DNA of 64,000 nucleotides from Amycolatopsis sp. NBC_01488. Lineage in GTDB: Bacteria; Actinomycetota; Actinomycetes; Mycobacteriales; Pseudonocardiaceae. The stretch covers positions 3,724,001 through 3,788,000 of the forward strand of contig NZ_CP109434.1 in NCBI RefSeq assembly GCF_036227105.1, read 5' to 3'. The stretch's first letter is position 1. Every line of letters starts with the position of its first letter. The position numbers were made by a program, and so were the translations under genes. This document shows positions 54,658 through 63,023 of the stretch, piece after piece. Below the pieces are notes generated by a model, which searched no databases, was not told the DNA's origin, and worked only from the letters and a program-made list of their open reading frames with translations.

Positions 54658-55836
54658 GTGGATCCGCAGGAGTTCTTCGCGCTGTTCGCCGCGGAGCGGC
54701 GGCCGGATCCGTACCCGCACTACCGGCGATGGCGTGCGCGGTGGCCGGTCGCGCGGCTGGCCGAAGGGATGTTCGCGGTCAGCGGCCTCGCCGAGGCGAC
54801 GCAGGTACTGCGCGACCCGGCCTTCGGGCACCCCGAGCCGGAGTACCTGGATCCGGCGGACCGGCTCCCGGACCAGCCGGTCGACGAATCGGGACGCGTG
54901 GTCCGGGCGTTCCTGTCCCTGAACCCGCCCGACCACACGCGGCTGCGACGGCTGGTGGCGAAGGCGTTCACGCCACGGATGGTCGAGCGGCTGGCACCGC
55001 GGATCGAGGAGCTCACCGCGTCGCTCCTCGACGGCGTGCGCGGTGAGTTCGACCTGATGACGTCGCTGGCCAAGCCGTTGCCGGTGGAGGTGATCGCGGA
55101 GCTGCTCGGCGTGCCGCTGGACGACCGCGAGCGCTTCGCGGCGTGGTCACACTCGATGGCGCGGGCACTGGACCCGCCGTTCCTGCAGCACCCGGACACG
55201 GTCGGGCCGGCGGTCAAGGCACGGCAGTCGTTCGTCGCGTACTTCCGTTCCCTGGCGGACCAGCGGCGACGCGAGCCGGGGGACGACCTGCTGTCCGCGC
55301 TGGTCGCGGTGTCCGACGCGGGCGACGTGCTCAGCGAGGGCGAGCTGCTGGTGACGCTGACGCTCCTGCTGATCGCCGGCCACGAGACGACGACGAACCT
55401 GATCGGCAACGGCGTACTGGCCCTGCTGCGCCACGACGGCCTTGGCGCGGCACCGCCCGACCGCGTGGTGGAGGAGGTGCTGCGCTACGACTCCCCGGTC
55501 CAGCTGACGGCCCGCACGGCGTTGCGGGACACGGAACTGGGGTCGTTCGCGGTGCCGGCGGGCAGCCAGGTGATCGTCCTGATCGGAGCGGCCAACCGCG
55601 ACCCGTCAACAGGCGGCGACACGTTCGACCCGACCCGCACGCCGGGCCGCCACCTGGCGTTCGGCCAGGGAATCCACTTCTGCCTTGGTGCCCCGCTGGC
55701 ACGGTTGGAGGGCCGCATCGTGTTCCGCGAACTGGCCCGCCGGATGCCGCAGCTGAAGTTGGCGGCCGATCCGAAGTGGACGGCGACGACCACCCTGCGC
55801 GGCTTGGCAACGCTCCCGGTCGCCAGCGGGGGTTAG
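54658..55836 (+). CDS. Cytochrome P450
   Basis: 392-residue soluble bacterial P450 monooxygenase. The I-helix oxygen-activation motif is LIAGHETTTNLIGNG, the K-helix ExxR motif is in VVEEVLRYDSPVQLTART, and the heme loop is HLAFGQGIHFCLGAPLARLE with the thiolate Cys. All motifs are intact. GTG 54658 has GAGGGGAGA upstream and starts 19 bp after the secA terminator. No ferredoxin is beside it, so redox partners and substrate are unknown. Confidence 0.95.
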   Translation: MDPQEFFALFAAERRPDPYPHYRRWRARWPVARLAEGMFAVSGLAEATQVLRDPAFGHPEPEYLDPADRLPDQPVDESGRVVRAFLSLNPPDHTRLRRLVAKAFTPRMVERLAPRIEELTASLLDGVRGEFDLMTSLAKPLPVEVIAELLGVPLDDRERFAAWSHSMARALDPPFLQHPDTVGPAVKARQSFVAYFRSLADQRRREPGDDLLSALVAVSDAGDVLSEGELLVTLTLLLIAGHETTTNLIGNGVLALLRHDGLGAAPPDRVVEEVLRYDSPVQLTARTALRDTELGSFAVPAGSQVIVLIGAANRDPSTGGDTFDPTRTPGRHLAFGQGIHFCLGAPLARLEGRIVFRELARRMPQLKLAADPKWTATTTLRGLATLPVASGG

Positions 55837-56157
55837 GGTTCTGCCGCTCACGACTTGAGGGCCGGTGGGGAGGGGAGTTCGCGCGGCCGGTTGCTCGGCG
55901 GCATGGCCTGGGCTTGGCGGCCGGGTTGCGGCCCGGCGCCCGAGACCTCCGGCACCTCGGCTCGCCGACGCCGACGCCGACGCAGCTGGCGCCGCAGCCG
56001 CCGGCGACCCGGCGGTGCGCGAACCGGTGGTACAGCGAGCCGACTGCACAACGGCTGGGTGCGGGGCCCAGTCGCCCGAGACCTCTGGCACCTTGGCACG
56101 CCGACGCCGCAGGCGGCGGCTACGACCCTGGCGGCGCGCGAGCCGCCGAAGCGCGAC
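55837..56157. repeat. Gene-free gap with a 36-bp direct repeat
   Basis: GCCCGAGACCTCCGGCACCT and the 16 bases after it occur at 55938-55973 and again at 56074-56109 with about 3 mismatches, 136 bp apart. Between them are GCCGAC micro-repeats. Open frames on both strands look like shadows. No terminator with a T tract is visible after the P450 gene. Confidence 0.6.
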
Positions 56158-56619
56158 TCACGCCGCAGCCCGGCGCTGTGCCTGAACCGGGTGTCCCGGT
56201 TTCAGCAGCGCGAACCGCACGCACTGCCAGCCCGCCGGTGTCCGGACGAACCTGGCCGCCAGCGCGATCGACCGGCCCGCCACTTCCACGCGGGCGCACG
56301 CCTCGATCACCCCCGGCGCCGGCGGGCACACGTGGACCCGGCACAGCCGGTGGCGCGGCCGTGCCAGGTGCGGGCCGCTCAGGCTCGCCAAGACCTCCGG
56401 TGCCACCAGGCCGCGGATCTGCGGCACCGGCCGGCGGCCGTCGTAGGCCTCCAGCAGCATGGTCAGCAGCCGGCTCACCTCGCCCGCCTCGAGGCCGCGA
56501 GGCATCGGCCACCGGGCATCGCTCCCGCGGTGTTCGTGCGGCGTGACGGCCGGTGGCCGGTCGGCCCGGCGTGGCACTTCGTGGTGAATCAGTGTTCTCA
56601 CGCGGTGTTCCTCGGTCAT
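56158..56619 (-). CDS. Rv3235-like conserved protein (DUF6459 type)
   Basis: 153-residue cytoplasmic protein. An N-terminal unordered part (about 1-40) is followed by a compact domain (about 45-145) with LEAGEVSRLLTMLLEAYDGR, PQIRGLVAPEVLASLSGPHL and a terminal beta pair AARFVRTPAGWQCVRFALLK. The pattern and the place next to secA fit Rv3235. Function is unknown. ATG 56617-56619 has GGGAGGGGAGGAA directly upstream, a very strong site, so the longer frame to 56784 is rejected. Family naming rests on memory of the family and on neighbourhood. Confidence 0.8.
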   Translation of the reverse strand: MTEEHRVRTLIHHEVPRRADRPPAVTPHEHRGSDARWPMPRGLEAGEVSRLLTMLLEAYDGRRPVPQIRGLVAPEVLASLSGPHLARPRHRLCRVHVCPPAPGVIEACARVEVAGRSIALAARFVRTPAGWQCVRFALLKPGHPVQAQRRAAA

Positions 56620-56778
56620 TTCCTCCCCTCCCGGGCACGGCATTTCGCCGTCGCCTCCGCTTAGAGGCGGGAACCGGCCGGAAAGGCCACGAGAATCGCC
56701 CGATTCGGGAAAGAACCACCGCAACGATGGATTCACGGCCGCCGGTGCGGTAAGTGCGGGCGGTTGTTGCGCCATGCG

Positions 56779-56807
56779 AGACAACGCGTCGCCGCCCCGG
56801 CTATGGT
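56779..56807 (+). promoter_or_regulatory. Promoter of the HAD gene
   Basis: GAGACA (56779-56784), a 17-bp spacer and TATGGT (56802-56807) place the transcription start at about 56815, which is the GTG of the HAD protein, so the message would be leaderless. Confidence 0.5.
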
Positions 56808-56814
56808 GTGCCGG

Positions 56815-57204
56815 GTGCTGAAGGGGTTATTGGTCGACTTCGCCGGAGTTCTCACCGATCCCGACGCCGGCCGCTTCTACGATTACCTGGCGGCCGCGCG
56901 CGAGCGAGGCGTCCGCACCGCGCTGCTGTCCAACGCCCCTGGGGCGTCGGCCGAGGTCAAGAACACGATGTTCGACTATTTCGACGCGCTCGTGTTTTCC
57001 GGCGAGGTCGGGGTCGCCAAACCGGATCCCGCGGTCTACCTGCTCGCGGCCGACCGGCTCGGGCTGCCCGCCGTGCGTTGTGCGTTCGTCGACGACTCCG
57101 CCGCGAACATCCGCGGCGCCGTCGAGGCGGGGATGGTCGGCGTGCACCACCGGTCGGTCGAGGAAACGCTCTCCGAGCTCGGTGTGTTGTTCCCGGACTG
57201 GTGA
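56815..57204 (+). CDS. HAD-family hydrolase
   Basis: 129-residue HAD-superfamily phosphatase-like protein from GTG 56815. The nucleophile loop reads LLVDFAGVLTDPD, where the usual second Asp (DxD) is replaced by Gly-Val (DFAGV), as in several haloacid dehalogenase-like members. Motif II is LLSNAPG, the motif III Lys is in GVAKPDPAVYLLA, and motif IV is FVDDSAANIRGAVEAGMVG. The cap domain is minimal, and the protein is shorter than the usual 200 residues. ATG 56803 would add four residues. It is convergent with the RNA methyltransferase gene. Substrate unknown. Confidence 0.85.
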   Translation: MLKGLLVDFAGVLTDPDAGRFYDYLAAARERGVRTALLSNAPGASAEVKNTMFDYFDALVFSGEVGVAKPDPAVYLLAADRLGLPAVRCAFVDDSAANIRGAVEAGMVGVHHRSVEETLSELGVLFPDW

Positions 57205-57211
57205 GCGCGCG

Positions 57212-57973
57212 TCACCGCGCGCGGCGGACCAGCTCGAAAGACAGGACCGCCGCGGCGGCTGAGACATTCAGCGACTCGACGTCACCCGGCATGGGAATCG
57301 ACACCCATTCCGTGACGAGCTCGCCGACTTCGGCGCCGACTCCGCCCGTCTCGCCGCCGAGCACGAACGCGGCGCGCTGCGGCAGGTCGACGTCGAACAC
57401 CGTGGTACGAGCCGACGCGCCCAGCGCGTAAAGGCCGTAGCCGGCTTCGGTGAGCAGTTCGGCGGCTTCGCGCGCGGACCCGCACCGCAGCACCGGCGCG
57501 CGGAAGGCGACGCCGGCCGAAGCCTTGACCACCAGCGGGTCGAGCGCGGCGACACCGCGTCGCGGCACGATCACGCCCTCGAGCCCGGCGGCCGTCGCCG
57601 TGCGCAGGATCATCCCGACGTTCGCGGGCGTGGTGATGCCGTCGAGCAGCAGCACCCGAGACGGCGGTCGACGGTCCGAAAGCGCGGTGTCAAGCGCGCG
57701 CATCCGCGGCGCGACGACGTCGGCGAGCACGCCCTGGTCTTGCTTGCCGTTGCCGGCGAGGACCTTGACCCGGTGCGCGCTGGCGCGCTGCACCATGACT
57801 CCGGCGGCCTTCGCCGCACGCTGGATCTCGGCCGCGCCGGGACCGCGGGCGGTGTCGGCGAGGATCACCTTGTCCACGCGCAGGCCGTCGTCGGCCAGCG
57901 CTTCGAGCACCGGCTTCCGGCCGTAGACGGTCAGGAAGCGGTCTTTCGGCGAGACAGTCGACTCATCACCCAC
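57212..57973 (-). CDS. SpoU/TrmH-family RNA 2'-O-methyltransferase
   Basis: 253-residue SPOUT methyltransferase that methylates a ribose in rRNA or tRNA. The N-terminal substrate-binding domain (about 10-90: FLTVYGRKPVLEALADDGLR) resembles L30e. The C-terminal trefoil-knot domain has motif 1 LLLDGITTPANVGMILRTA, motif 2 AAFVLGGETGGVG and motif 3 SIPMPGDVESLNVSAAAAVL, all intact. GTG 57973 is preferred; the frame extends to 58009, overlapping the divergent gene's start. The exact RNA site is not predictable. Confidence 0.92.
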   Translation of the reverse strand: MGDESTVSPKDRFLTVYGRKPVLEALADDGLRVDKVILADTARGPGAAEIQRAAKAAGVMVQRASAHRVKVLAGNGKQDQGVLADVVAPRMRALDTALSDRRPPSRVLLLDGITTPANVGMILRTATAAGLEGVIVPRRGVAALDPLVVKASAGVAFRAPVLRCGSAREAAELLTEAGYGLYALGASARTTVFDVDLPQRAAFVLGGETGGVGAEVGELVTEWVSIPMPGDVESLNVSAAAAVLSFELVRRAR

Positions 57974-58007
57974 ACCCGGCAGTCTCGCACTGTGTAAGGA
58001 TCGCCCC

Positions 58008-59414
58008 ATGCCCGACCGCCTCTCCGCGCTGGACGCCTCGTTTCTCTACCTCGAGGACCACGCGACCCCGATGCACGTCGGCGGCGTGGCGATCTTCGAG
58101 CGGCCGCGGTCCGGGTTCAGCTACGCGCAGCTGCTCGACCTCGTCGGCGCGCGGCTGGCATACCTGCCGCGCTACCGGCAGCGCGTCCAGGAGGTGCCGG
58201 GTCACCTCGCGCGGCCGGTGTGGGTGGACGACGTCGACTTCGACCTGAACTACCACGTCCGGCGCTCGGCGCTGCCCCAGCCGGGCAGCGACGAGCAGCT
58301 GTTCGACCTGGTCGCGCGGCTGATGTCGCGGCGGCTGGCGCCGGAGCGGCCGCTCTGGGAGGCGTACTTCATCGAGGGCCTGGCCGGTGACCGGGTGGCG
58401 CTGGTGACCAAGACGCACCAGTCCGTTGTGGACGGTGTCGGCACGATCGAGCTCGCCCAGCTCATCCTCGACCCGACGCCGGCCGAGCCGGAGCCGTTCG
58501 AGGACATCTGGACGCCGCGCCGCGAGCCGAGCCGCACGCAGCTGGTGCTGGACGCGGTCAGCGAGGGCGTCCAGCGGCCGGGCGAGGTGGTGGAGAACGT
58601 CCGGTCGGCGGCGAACGACGCGTTCGCGACGGCGGGCAAGTTCGCCGAGACCGTCGGCGGGGTGGCGTCGACGCTGCGCACGCTGGTGACTCCGGCGCCG
58701 ACCGGGCCGCTGAACGTCCGGGTGTCCGGCGGCCGCGTGTTCTCGGTGGTCCGGACGCGGCTGGAGGACTTCCGCAAGATCCGCGCGGCGCACGGCGGCA
58801 CGGTCAACGACGTCGTCCTCGCGGCCATCACCGGCGCGCTGCGCGAGTGGCTGCTTTCGCGCGAGGAGCAGCTGACGCCGACCGCGACGATCCGGGCGCT
58901 GGTCCCGCTGGCGGTCCGCGACGCCGAGACGGCGGAATACTCGACGCCGGCGCTGGTCGGCAACCAGGTGGCCGCGTACCTGGTGGACCTGCCGGTCGGC
59001 GAGCCCAACCCGGTGCTGCGGTTGCAGCACATCGGGCACGCGATGGCCGAGCACCTGGACTCGGGCCGTCCGGTGGCGGCGCGCGGCCTGCTCAAGGTGG
59101 GCGGCTTCGCCCCGGCCACCCTCCATTCGCTCGGCGCGCGGGCCGCGGGTTCGCTGTCCGGGCGCATCTTCAACGTCATGGTGACCAACTCGCCGGGCCC
59201 GCAGGTGCCGATGTACGCGGGAGAGGCCAGACTGGTCGAGATGTTCCCGGTGATGCCGCTCATGCGCACCCAGGCGCTGGCGATCGGGGTGACGTCCTAC
59301 CACGGCGGCGTCTACTTCGGACTGAACGGCGACCGCAAGGCCGCGTTCGACGTCGACCTCGTGGCCGGGATGATCGAAGAGTCCGTGGAAGAGCTGAAGG
59401 GTGCGCACTGGTGA
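58008..59414 (+). CDS. Wax ester synthase/diacylglycerol acyltransferase-family protein, catalytic motif altered
   Basis: 468-residue member of the WS/DGAT family, which normally esterifies diacylglycerol or fatty alcohol with acyl-CoA to make storage lipid. The N-terminus PDRLSALDASFLYLEDHATP and the C-terminal NVMVTNSPGPQVPMYAGEAR fit the family. The HHxxxDG active-site motif here reads HQSVVDG, so the second, catalytic His is Gln. It is positioned like Rv3234c/Rv3233c. Activity may be lost, changed or supplied by another residue. ATG 58008 diverges closely from the methyltransferase and its end overlaps DUF6912 by GTGA. Confidence 0.92.
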   Translation: MPDRLSALDASFLYLEDHATPMHVGGVAIFERPRSGFSYAQLLDLVGARLAYLPRYRQRVQEVPGHLARPVWVDDVDFDLNYHVRRSALPQPGSDEQLFDLVARLMSRRLAPERPLWEAYFIEGLAGDRVALVTKTHQSVVDGVGTIELAQLILDPTPAEPEPFEDIWTPRREPSRTQLVLDAVSEGVQRPGEVVENVRSAANDAFATAGKFAETVGGVASTLRTLVTPAPTGPLNVRVSGGRVFSVVRTRLEDFRKIRAAHGGTVNDVVLAAITGALREWLLSREEQLTPTATIRALVPLAVRDAETAEYSTPALVGNQVAAYLVDLPVGEPNPVLRLQHIGHAMAEHLDSGRPVAARGLLKVGGFAPATLHSLGARAAGSLSGRIFNVMVTNSPGPQVPMYAGEARLVEMFPVMPLMRTQALAIGVTSYHGGVYFGLNGDRKAAFDVDLVAGMIEESVEELKGAHW

Positions 59415-59902
59415 GGGTCTATCTGCCTGCGACCATCGCGATGCTTCGCGACCTCGAATCGTCGGGGGAGTTCCGCGCCCGCAGCGGAACGGCGTTCGCG
59501 CTGACGCCGGCGTTGCGCGAGGCGTACGTGAGCGGGTCGGACGAGGAGCTGGAGTACGCGGCCCTGCTGGACGCGGCGCGGGCGTCCCTGCGCCTGATCG
59601 CGGCGGAGGAAAAGGGCGAGCCGCGCCGGGTGGTGATCTCGGCGGACGTTTCCGGCGTGACGTTGCGGCCGGACCTGGACGCCCCGGTGGTCCGCATCGG
59701 TGGCCCGATCCCCCTGTCGGCGGTAGCGGCGATCCACGTCGACGCGGCCGAGGCGGCGGACGCGGTGGCCGCGGCCGCGGCGGTGATCGACGCGGCGGAC
59801 CTCGGCGACCCGGACGCGGAATTCACGCTCGGAGACGCCGAGGACCACGAACTGGCTTGGTACGCCCCGCAGGAACTGCCGTTCTTGCTGGAGCTTCTCT
59901 GA
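59411..59902 (+). CDS. DUF6912 family protein
   Basis: 163-residue cytoplasmic protein matching Rv3231c and DUF6912. The N-terminus VRVYLPATIAMLRDLESSGE is characteristic, then RSGTAFALTPALREAYVSGS and an Ala-rich helix near 120-135. The C-terminus ends ELAWYAPQELPFLLELL. GTG 59411 overlaps the DGAT-family stop, so both are in one operon. Function unknown. The gene ends inside a hairpin made of two DnaA-box-like sequences. Confidence 0.88.
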   Translation: MRVYLPATIAMLRDLESSGEFRARSGTAFALTPALREAYVSGSDEELEYAALLDAARASLRLIAAEEKGEPRRVVISADVSGVTLRPDLDAPVVRIGGPIPLSAVAAIHVDAAEAADAVAAAAAVIDAADLGDPDAEFTLGDAEDHELAWYAPQELPFLLELL

Positions 59903-59936
59903 CTTGTCCACAGGTGGAGTCGGCTGTGGACAAGTC
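59901..59936. promoter_or_regulatory. Inverted pair of DnaA-box-like sequences
   Basis: GACTTGTCCACA and TGTGGACAAGTC form a perfect 12-bp inverted repeat around a 12-nt loop, beginning at the DUF6912 stop. TTGTCCACA (59904-59912) and TGTGGACAA (59925-59933) each match the actinobacterial DnaA-box consensus exactly. It may just be a terminator stem. Confidence 0.6.
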
Positions 59937-60082
59937 GGGTCGAGCTGGGGGTTGTGTCGGGGGTGGCCGGTAGACTGGACTTGGGGACGCCCCCCCCGGG
60001 ATGGGCGGGGGCTGCCTTGGTCGGGGCTGGGGCTGCCTTGGTCGGGGCTGGGACTGGCTGGCCGGGGCGGGGCAGCGTCTAA
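59937..60082. repeat. G-rich intergenic stretch with tandem repeat
   Basis: Strongly G-skewed on the plus strand. GGGCTGCCTTGGTCGGGGCT is repeated twice in tandem (about 60010-60050), followed by a degenerate third copy GGACTGGCTGGCCGGGGC. Earlier runs of G4-G5 (59948-59965) and C8 (59990-59998) could form G-quadruplex or hairpin structures. No gene. Confidence 0.55.
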
Positions 60083-60823
60083 CTAACCCACCTCGTCCGC
60101 AGGCGGCGCCTGCACCTCGACTGGCGCGCCCCACTCGCGGTACCGCGTGGTGATCCGAGCCTCGCCGCCCTGCAGGATCGGCGAAAGGTCCAGCACGATC
60201 TGCAACGGCCGGTGCGCGTCGTCGAGCCACAGCTCCACCGGGAACTTGCCCCCGAGACGGCTCGCCGAGTCCGCCGACAAGCCCGCCGGCAGGTCCGTGC
60301 CCAGCCGGGACAGGTCCAGGTCCACCCGGTAGTGCTCGGCCGCCACGCCACTCAAGTCCGTGTGCTCCGAGGAGACGATCGAGCCCGCCGTCCGGATTTC
60401 GCCGAGCGTGTGCGCCGGGTCGTTCTGGGCCGCCAGTTGCGTGAGGCTGCCGCCGAGGACCTGGGAAAACGGGTCCGTTCCGTCCGCCGCGACCACTGTC
60501 CAGGGCTTGCCGGCCTGGTCGCGCGAGCCCTCCGGGACCTTCGCGTACAGCTTTCCCGCCACCAGCCGCAGCTCCATCGGCTCGCCGATGAAGTCGGTCG
60601 TCATCACCTGGGACGTCCCGCCCGGACCGAAGCGTGCCTGGCCCTGGCCCTTCGAGCGCACCTGGCCCACGGCGACGTCCGTGGTGAACTTCGCCGAGCC
60701 GCCGCTCGCCGTGGCCGCGGTGGCCGCGTCGGCCAGTGCCCGGGCGTCGGCGAACGCCGGGGGTGGCGGCGAAGTGCACGAGGTCAGCACCAAGGCGAGC
60801 AGCACGACGGCGGCTTTGCGCAT
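60083..60823 (-). CDS. LppX/LprAFG-type lipoprotein (copy 1)
   Basis: 246-residue lipoprotein with signal peptide MRKAAVVLLALVLTSC (lipobox LTSC) and a Pro-rich linker. Its single domain (about 25-235) resembles the half-barrel of LppX/LprG, which holds acyl chains and shuttles lipids or glycolipids. Conserved segments are AKFTTDVAVGQV, MELRLVAGKLYAKVPEG and ELWLDDAHRPLQIVLDL. ATG 60823 is used; an extra five codons upstream are possible. It is tandem with a second, similar lipoprotein gene 65 bp upstream. Confidence 0.9.
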   Translation of the reverse strand: MRKAAVVLLALVLTSCTSPPPPAFADARALADAATAATASGGSAKFTTDVAVGQVRSKGQGQARFGPGGTSQVMTTDFIGEPMELRLVAGKLYAKVPEGSRDQAGKPWTVVAADGTDPFSQVLGGSLTQLAAQNDPAHTLGEIRTAGSIVSSEHTDLSGVAAEHYRVDLDLSRLGTDLPAGLSADSASRLGGKFPVELWLDDAHRPLQIVLDLSPILQGGEARITTRYREWGAPVEVQAPPADEVG

Positions 60824-60840
60824 GGCACACCAAAACACAG

Positions 60841-60870
60841 CGGCTCCCCCGAACCCGTTCGGGGGAGCCG
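60841..60870 (-). terminator. Hairpin between the two lipoprotein genes
   Basis: CGGCTCCCCCGAA/TTCGGGGGAGCCG, perfect 13-bp stem with a 4-nt loop, followed on the minus strand by CTGTGTTTT. It would end the upstream lipoprotein transcript, partly or fully. Confidence 0.75.
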
Positions 60871-60888
60871 CCGCTACTCAGCGTCCGG

Positions 60889-61782
60889 TCAGCGACCGGC
60901 CTTCTTCATCAGCTCGCCGAGGTCGACGACCTGGTCGGCCGGCGGGGCCGCCACGTCGACCTGGGTGCCCCAGTCGCTGTACTTCATCGTGAACTTCGAG
61001 TCGCCCGCGCCCGGCACGCCCATCGCCTGCATCATCGGGCCCTGGTCCATGGTCACCTGCACCGGCAGGTTGTCCTTGTCCAGCCACAGCTCCATCGGGA
61101 GCTTGATGTCCTTGCCCTTGAGCATGTCGGTGAGCTTGCTGCGCGCGGCCGCCGGGACCGAACCGGTGAACTGGTCGATCGCCTTCGCGACGTCCAGCTC
61201 GACCTTGTAGTGGTTGACCTGCTGACCGTTCAGCTCGGTCTGGTCGGAGGAGATGATCCGGCCGGTCTTCGAGATCTGGTCGAGCATCTTGCTCGGGTCG
61301 CTCTGCTCGGCCGACTGCGACAGCGAGCTGCCCAGCGCCTGGGAGACCGGGTCGGTGCCGTCGGCGGAGATCTTCGCCCACGACTTGTCGGTGCCCATCT
61401 GCTTCTGCTGGTCGGCGGGCAGCTTGATGTACATGACCTTGTCGACCATGCGCATCTCGGTGGTCTCGCCGGCCGCGGTGCTGGTCATCGAGAACTTGGT
61501 GTTCGCGCCGTCGATGGCCATCGCGCCGGTCGCGCTGAGCGCCTGGCCGGCGGCGGAGCCCTCCATGGTGAACTTCGCCGACTTGGACTTCTCGGTGCCC
61601 TGCTTGGACGCCGACGCCAGCTGGATCGCGTCGGTGAACGGCGAGGCGAGGCCGCTGCCGCCGGCGGCCTGCGTCTGGCTGCCGGCGGCGGCCGGCTGGG
61701 CGGTACCGGAGTTGCCGCTGCACGCCGTGAGCGTCAGCGCCAGCACGGCGGCGCTCGCGGCGACCAGGGTGGTCTTGCGCAT
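60889..61782 (-). CDS. LppX/LprAFG-type lipoprotein (copy 2)
   Basis: 297-residue lipoprotein: MRKTTLVAASAAVLALTLTAC signal with lipobox LTAC. A Ser/Ala/Gly-rich linker (about 22-55) is followed by the LppX-like domain. Shared with the neighbour are the order AKFTMEGSAAGQ, MRMVDKVMYIKLPAD, ADGTDPVSQALGSSLSQ and ELWLDKDNLPVQVTMDQGP, so the pair comes from duplication. The predicted role is carrying lipid across the cell wall. ATG 61782 has GAGGGGAA upstream. The longer frame from 61818 is rejected because it precedes the ribosome binding site. Confidence 0.92.
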   Translation of the reverse strand: MRKTTLVAASAAVLALTLTACSGNSGTAQPAAAGSQTQAAGGSGLASPFTDAIQLASASKQGTEKSKSAKFTMEGSAAGQALSATGAMAIDGANTKFSMTSTAAGETTEMRMVDKVMYIKLPADQQKQMGTDKSWAKISADGTDPVSQALGSSLSQSAEQSDPSKMLDQISKTGRIISSDQTELNGQQVNHYKVELDVAKAIDQFTGSVPAAARSKLTDMLKGKDIKLPMELWLDKDNLPVQVTMDQGPMMQAMGVPGAGDSKFTMKYSDWGTQVDVAAPPADQVVDLGELMKKAGR

Positions 61783-61883
61783 CGAATTCCCCTCAGAGTC
61801 GGATCTTCCGCTCGGCATATCGCCCGATCGGACGAATAGTTACCACTGGGACGGTGACGATCCGGCCTTGGTTCCCGGTTGTC

Positions 61884-62906
61884 TCAGGACTCTGTGACGC
61901 GGGTCACTTCATGGCCGCCGCGGGAGGCCAGCAGCCGTCGCAGCGACGCCAGCCGTTCGGCGCCCGCGTGGCCTTCGGTGACGACGTCGTCGAGCGCGCA
62001 GTCCGGGTCCTCGGGCGGGCCGAGGTGCCCACAGCCCGACGGGCACTCCTCGGCGGCCGCCGCGAACTCCTCGAACGCGTCGACGATGTCGTCCGCGGTG
62101 ACGTGGGCCAGCCCGAACGACCGCACGCCCGGCGTGTCGATGACCCAGCCGCCGTCCGGCAGCGGCAGCGCCACCGCCGCCACGGACGTGTGGCGTCCCT
62201 TGCCGACCGCGCTGACGACACCCGTGGCCAGCGCGGCATCCGGCACCAGGCGGTTGACCAATGTCGACTTGCCGACACCGGAGTGCCCGACCAGCGCCGT
62301 CACGCGGTCCTTCAGCATCTCGGCGACGCCTTCGGGCTCTTCGTCGTAGCGGGTCACGATCGCCGGGATGTCGAGGCCCGCGTACCCGGCCAGAAGCTCG
62401 TCCGGGCTGGCCAGGTCGGCCTTCGTCAGGCACAGCACCGGCTCGACGCCGCCCGCGTAGCAGGCGACCAGGCAGCGGTCGATGAAGCCGGTCCGCGGCG
62501 GCGGGTCGGCCAGCGCGGTGACGATCAGCAGGCGCTCGGCGTTGGCGACGACCAGCCGCTCGTACGGGTCGGTGTCGTCGGCCGTGCGCAGCAGCGAGCT
62601 GGTGCGCTCGTCGACGCGGATGATGCGCGCGAGGGTGTCCGGCTTGCCGGAGACGTCGCCGACGATCCCGACGCGGTCGCCGACCACCACCGGCGTCCGG
62701 CCCATTTCACGGGCCCGCATCGCGGTGATCACCTGTTCGGGGTCGGCGTCGATCGCGCAGGTCCAGCGGCCGCGGTCCTTGCCGATGACCATGGCGTTGA
62801 CGGCGTCGGCGTGCTCGGGACGGCGCTTGCTGCGGGGCCGGGTGCCCTTGCCCGGACGCACGCGGACGTCGGACTCGTCCAGCTTGCTCCAGTCGTTGCG
62901 CGCCAA
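61884..62906 (-). CDS. rsgA: Ribosome small-subunit GTPase RsgA
   Basis: 340-residue circularly permuted GTPase that helps 30S maturation. An N-terminal OB-fold (about 40-105) is followed by the G domain with motif order G4 (LTKADL), G1 (ALVGHSGVGKSTL) and G3 (VIDTPGVRSFGL). The C-terminal zinc finger is CPSGCGHLGPPEDPDC. TTG 62904-62906 gives LARNDWSKLDESDVR; GTG starts further upstream lack a good ribosome site. Equivalent to Rv3228, although it lies here next to the SRAP gene. Confidence 0.94.
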   Translation of the reverse strand: MARNDWSKLDESDVRVRPGKGTRPRSKRRPEHADAVNAMVIGKDRGRWTCAIDADPEQVITAMRAREMGRTPVVVGDRVGIVGDVSGKPDTLARIIRVDERTSSLLRTADDTDPYERLVVANAERLLIVTALADPPPRTGFIDRCLVACYAGGVEPVLCLTKADLASPDELLAGYAGLDIPAIVTRYDEEPEGVAEMLKDRVTALVGHSGVGKSTLVNRLVPDAALATGVVSAVGKGRHTSVAAVALPLPDGGWVIDTPGVRSFGLAHVTADDIVDAFEEFAAAAEECPSGCGHLGPPEDPDCALDDVVTEGHAGAERLASLRRLLASRGGHEVTRVTES

Positions 62907-63023
62907 ACCCTCGTCCTCTCGTGCACCGGTGCCCACCCGAATGATCCCACGTCGCTCGCCACGGCCCTGGCCTGCGTGTAACGATGGCGTCCCGGACGTT
63001 TCCGGCATGCGAGGAGGTTGGCC

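Noticed and set aside
59901..60082. Chromosomal replication origin
   Set aside because: Only two DnaA boxes, no dnaA or dnaN gene nearby and no AT-rich unwinding region.
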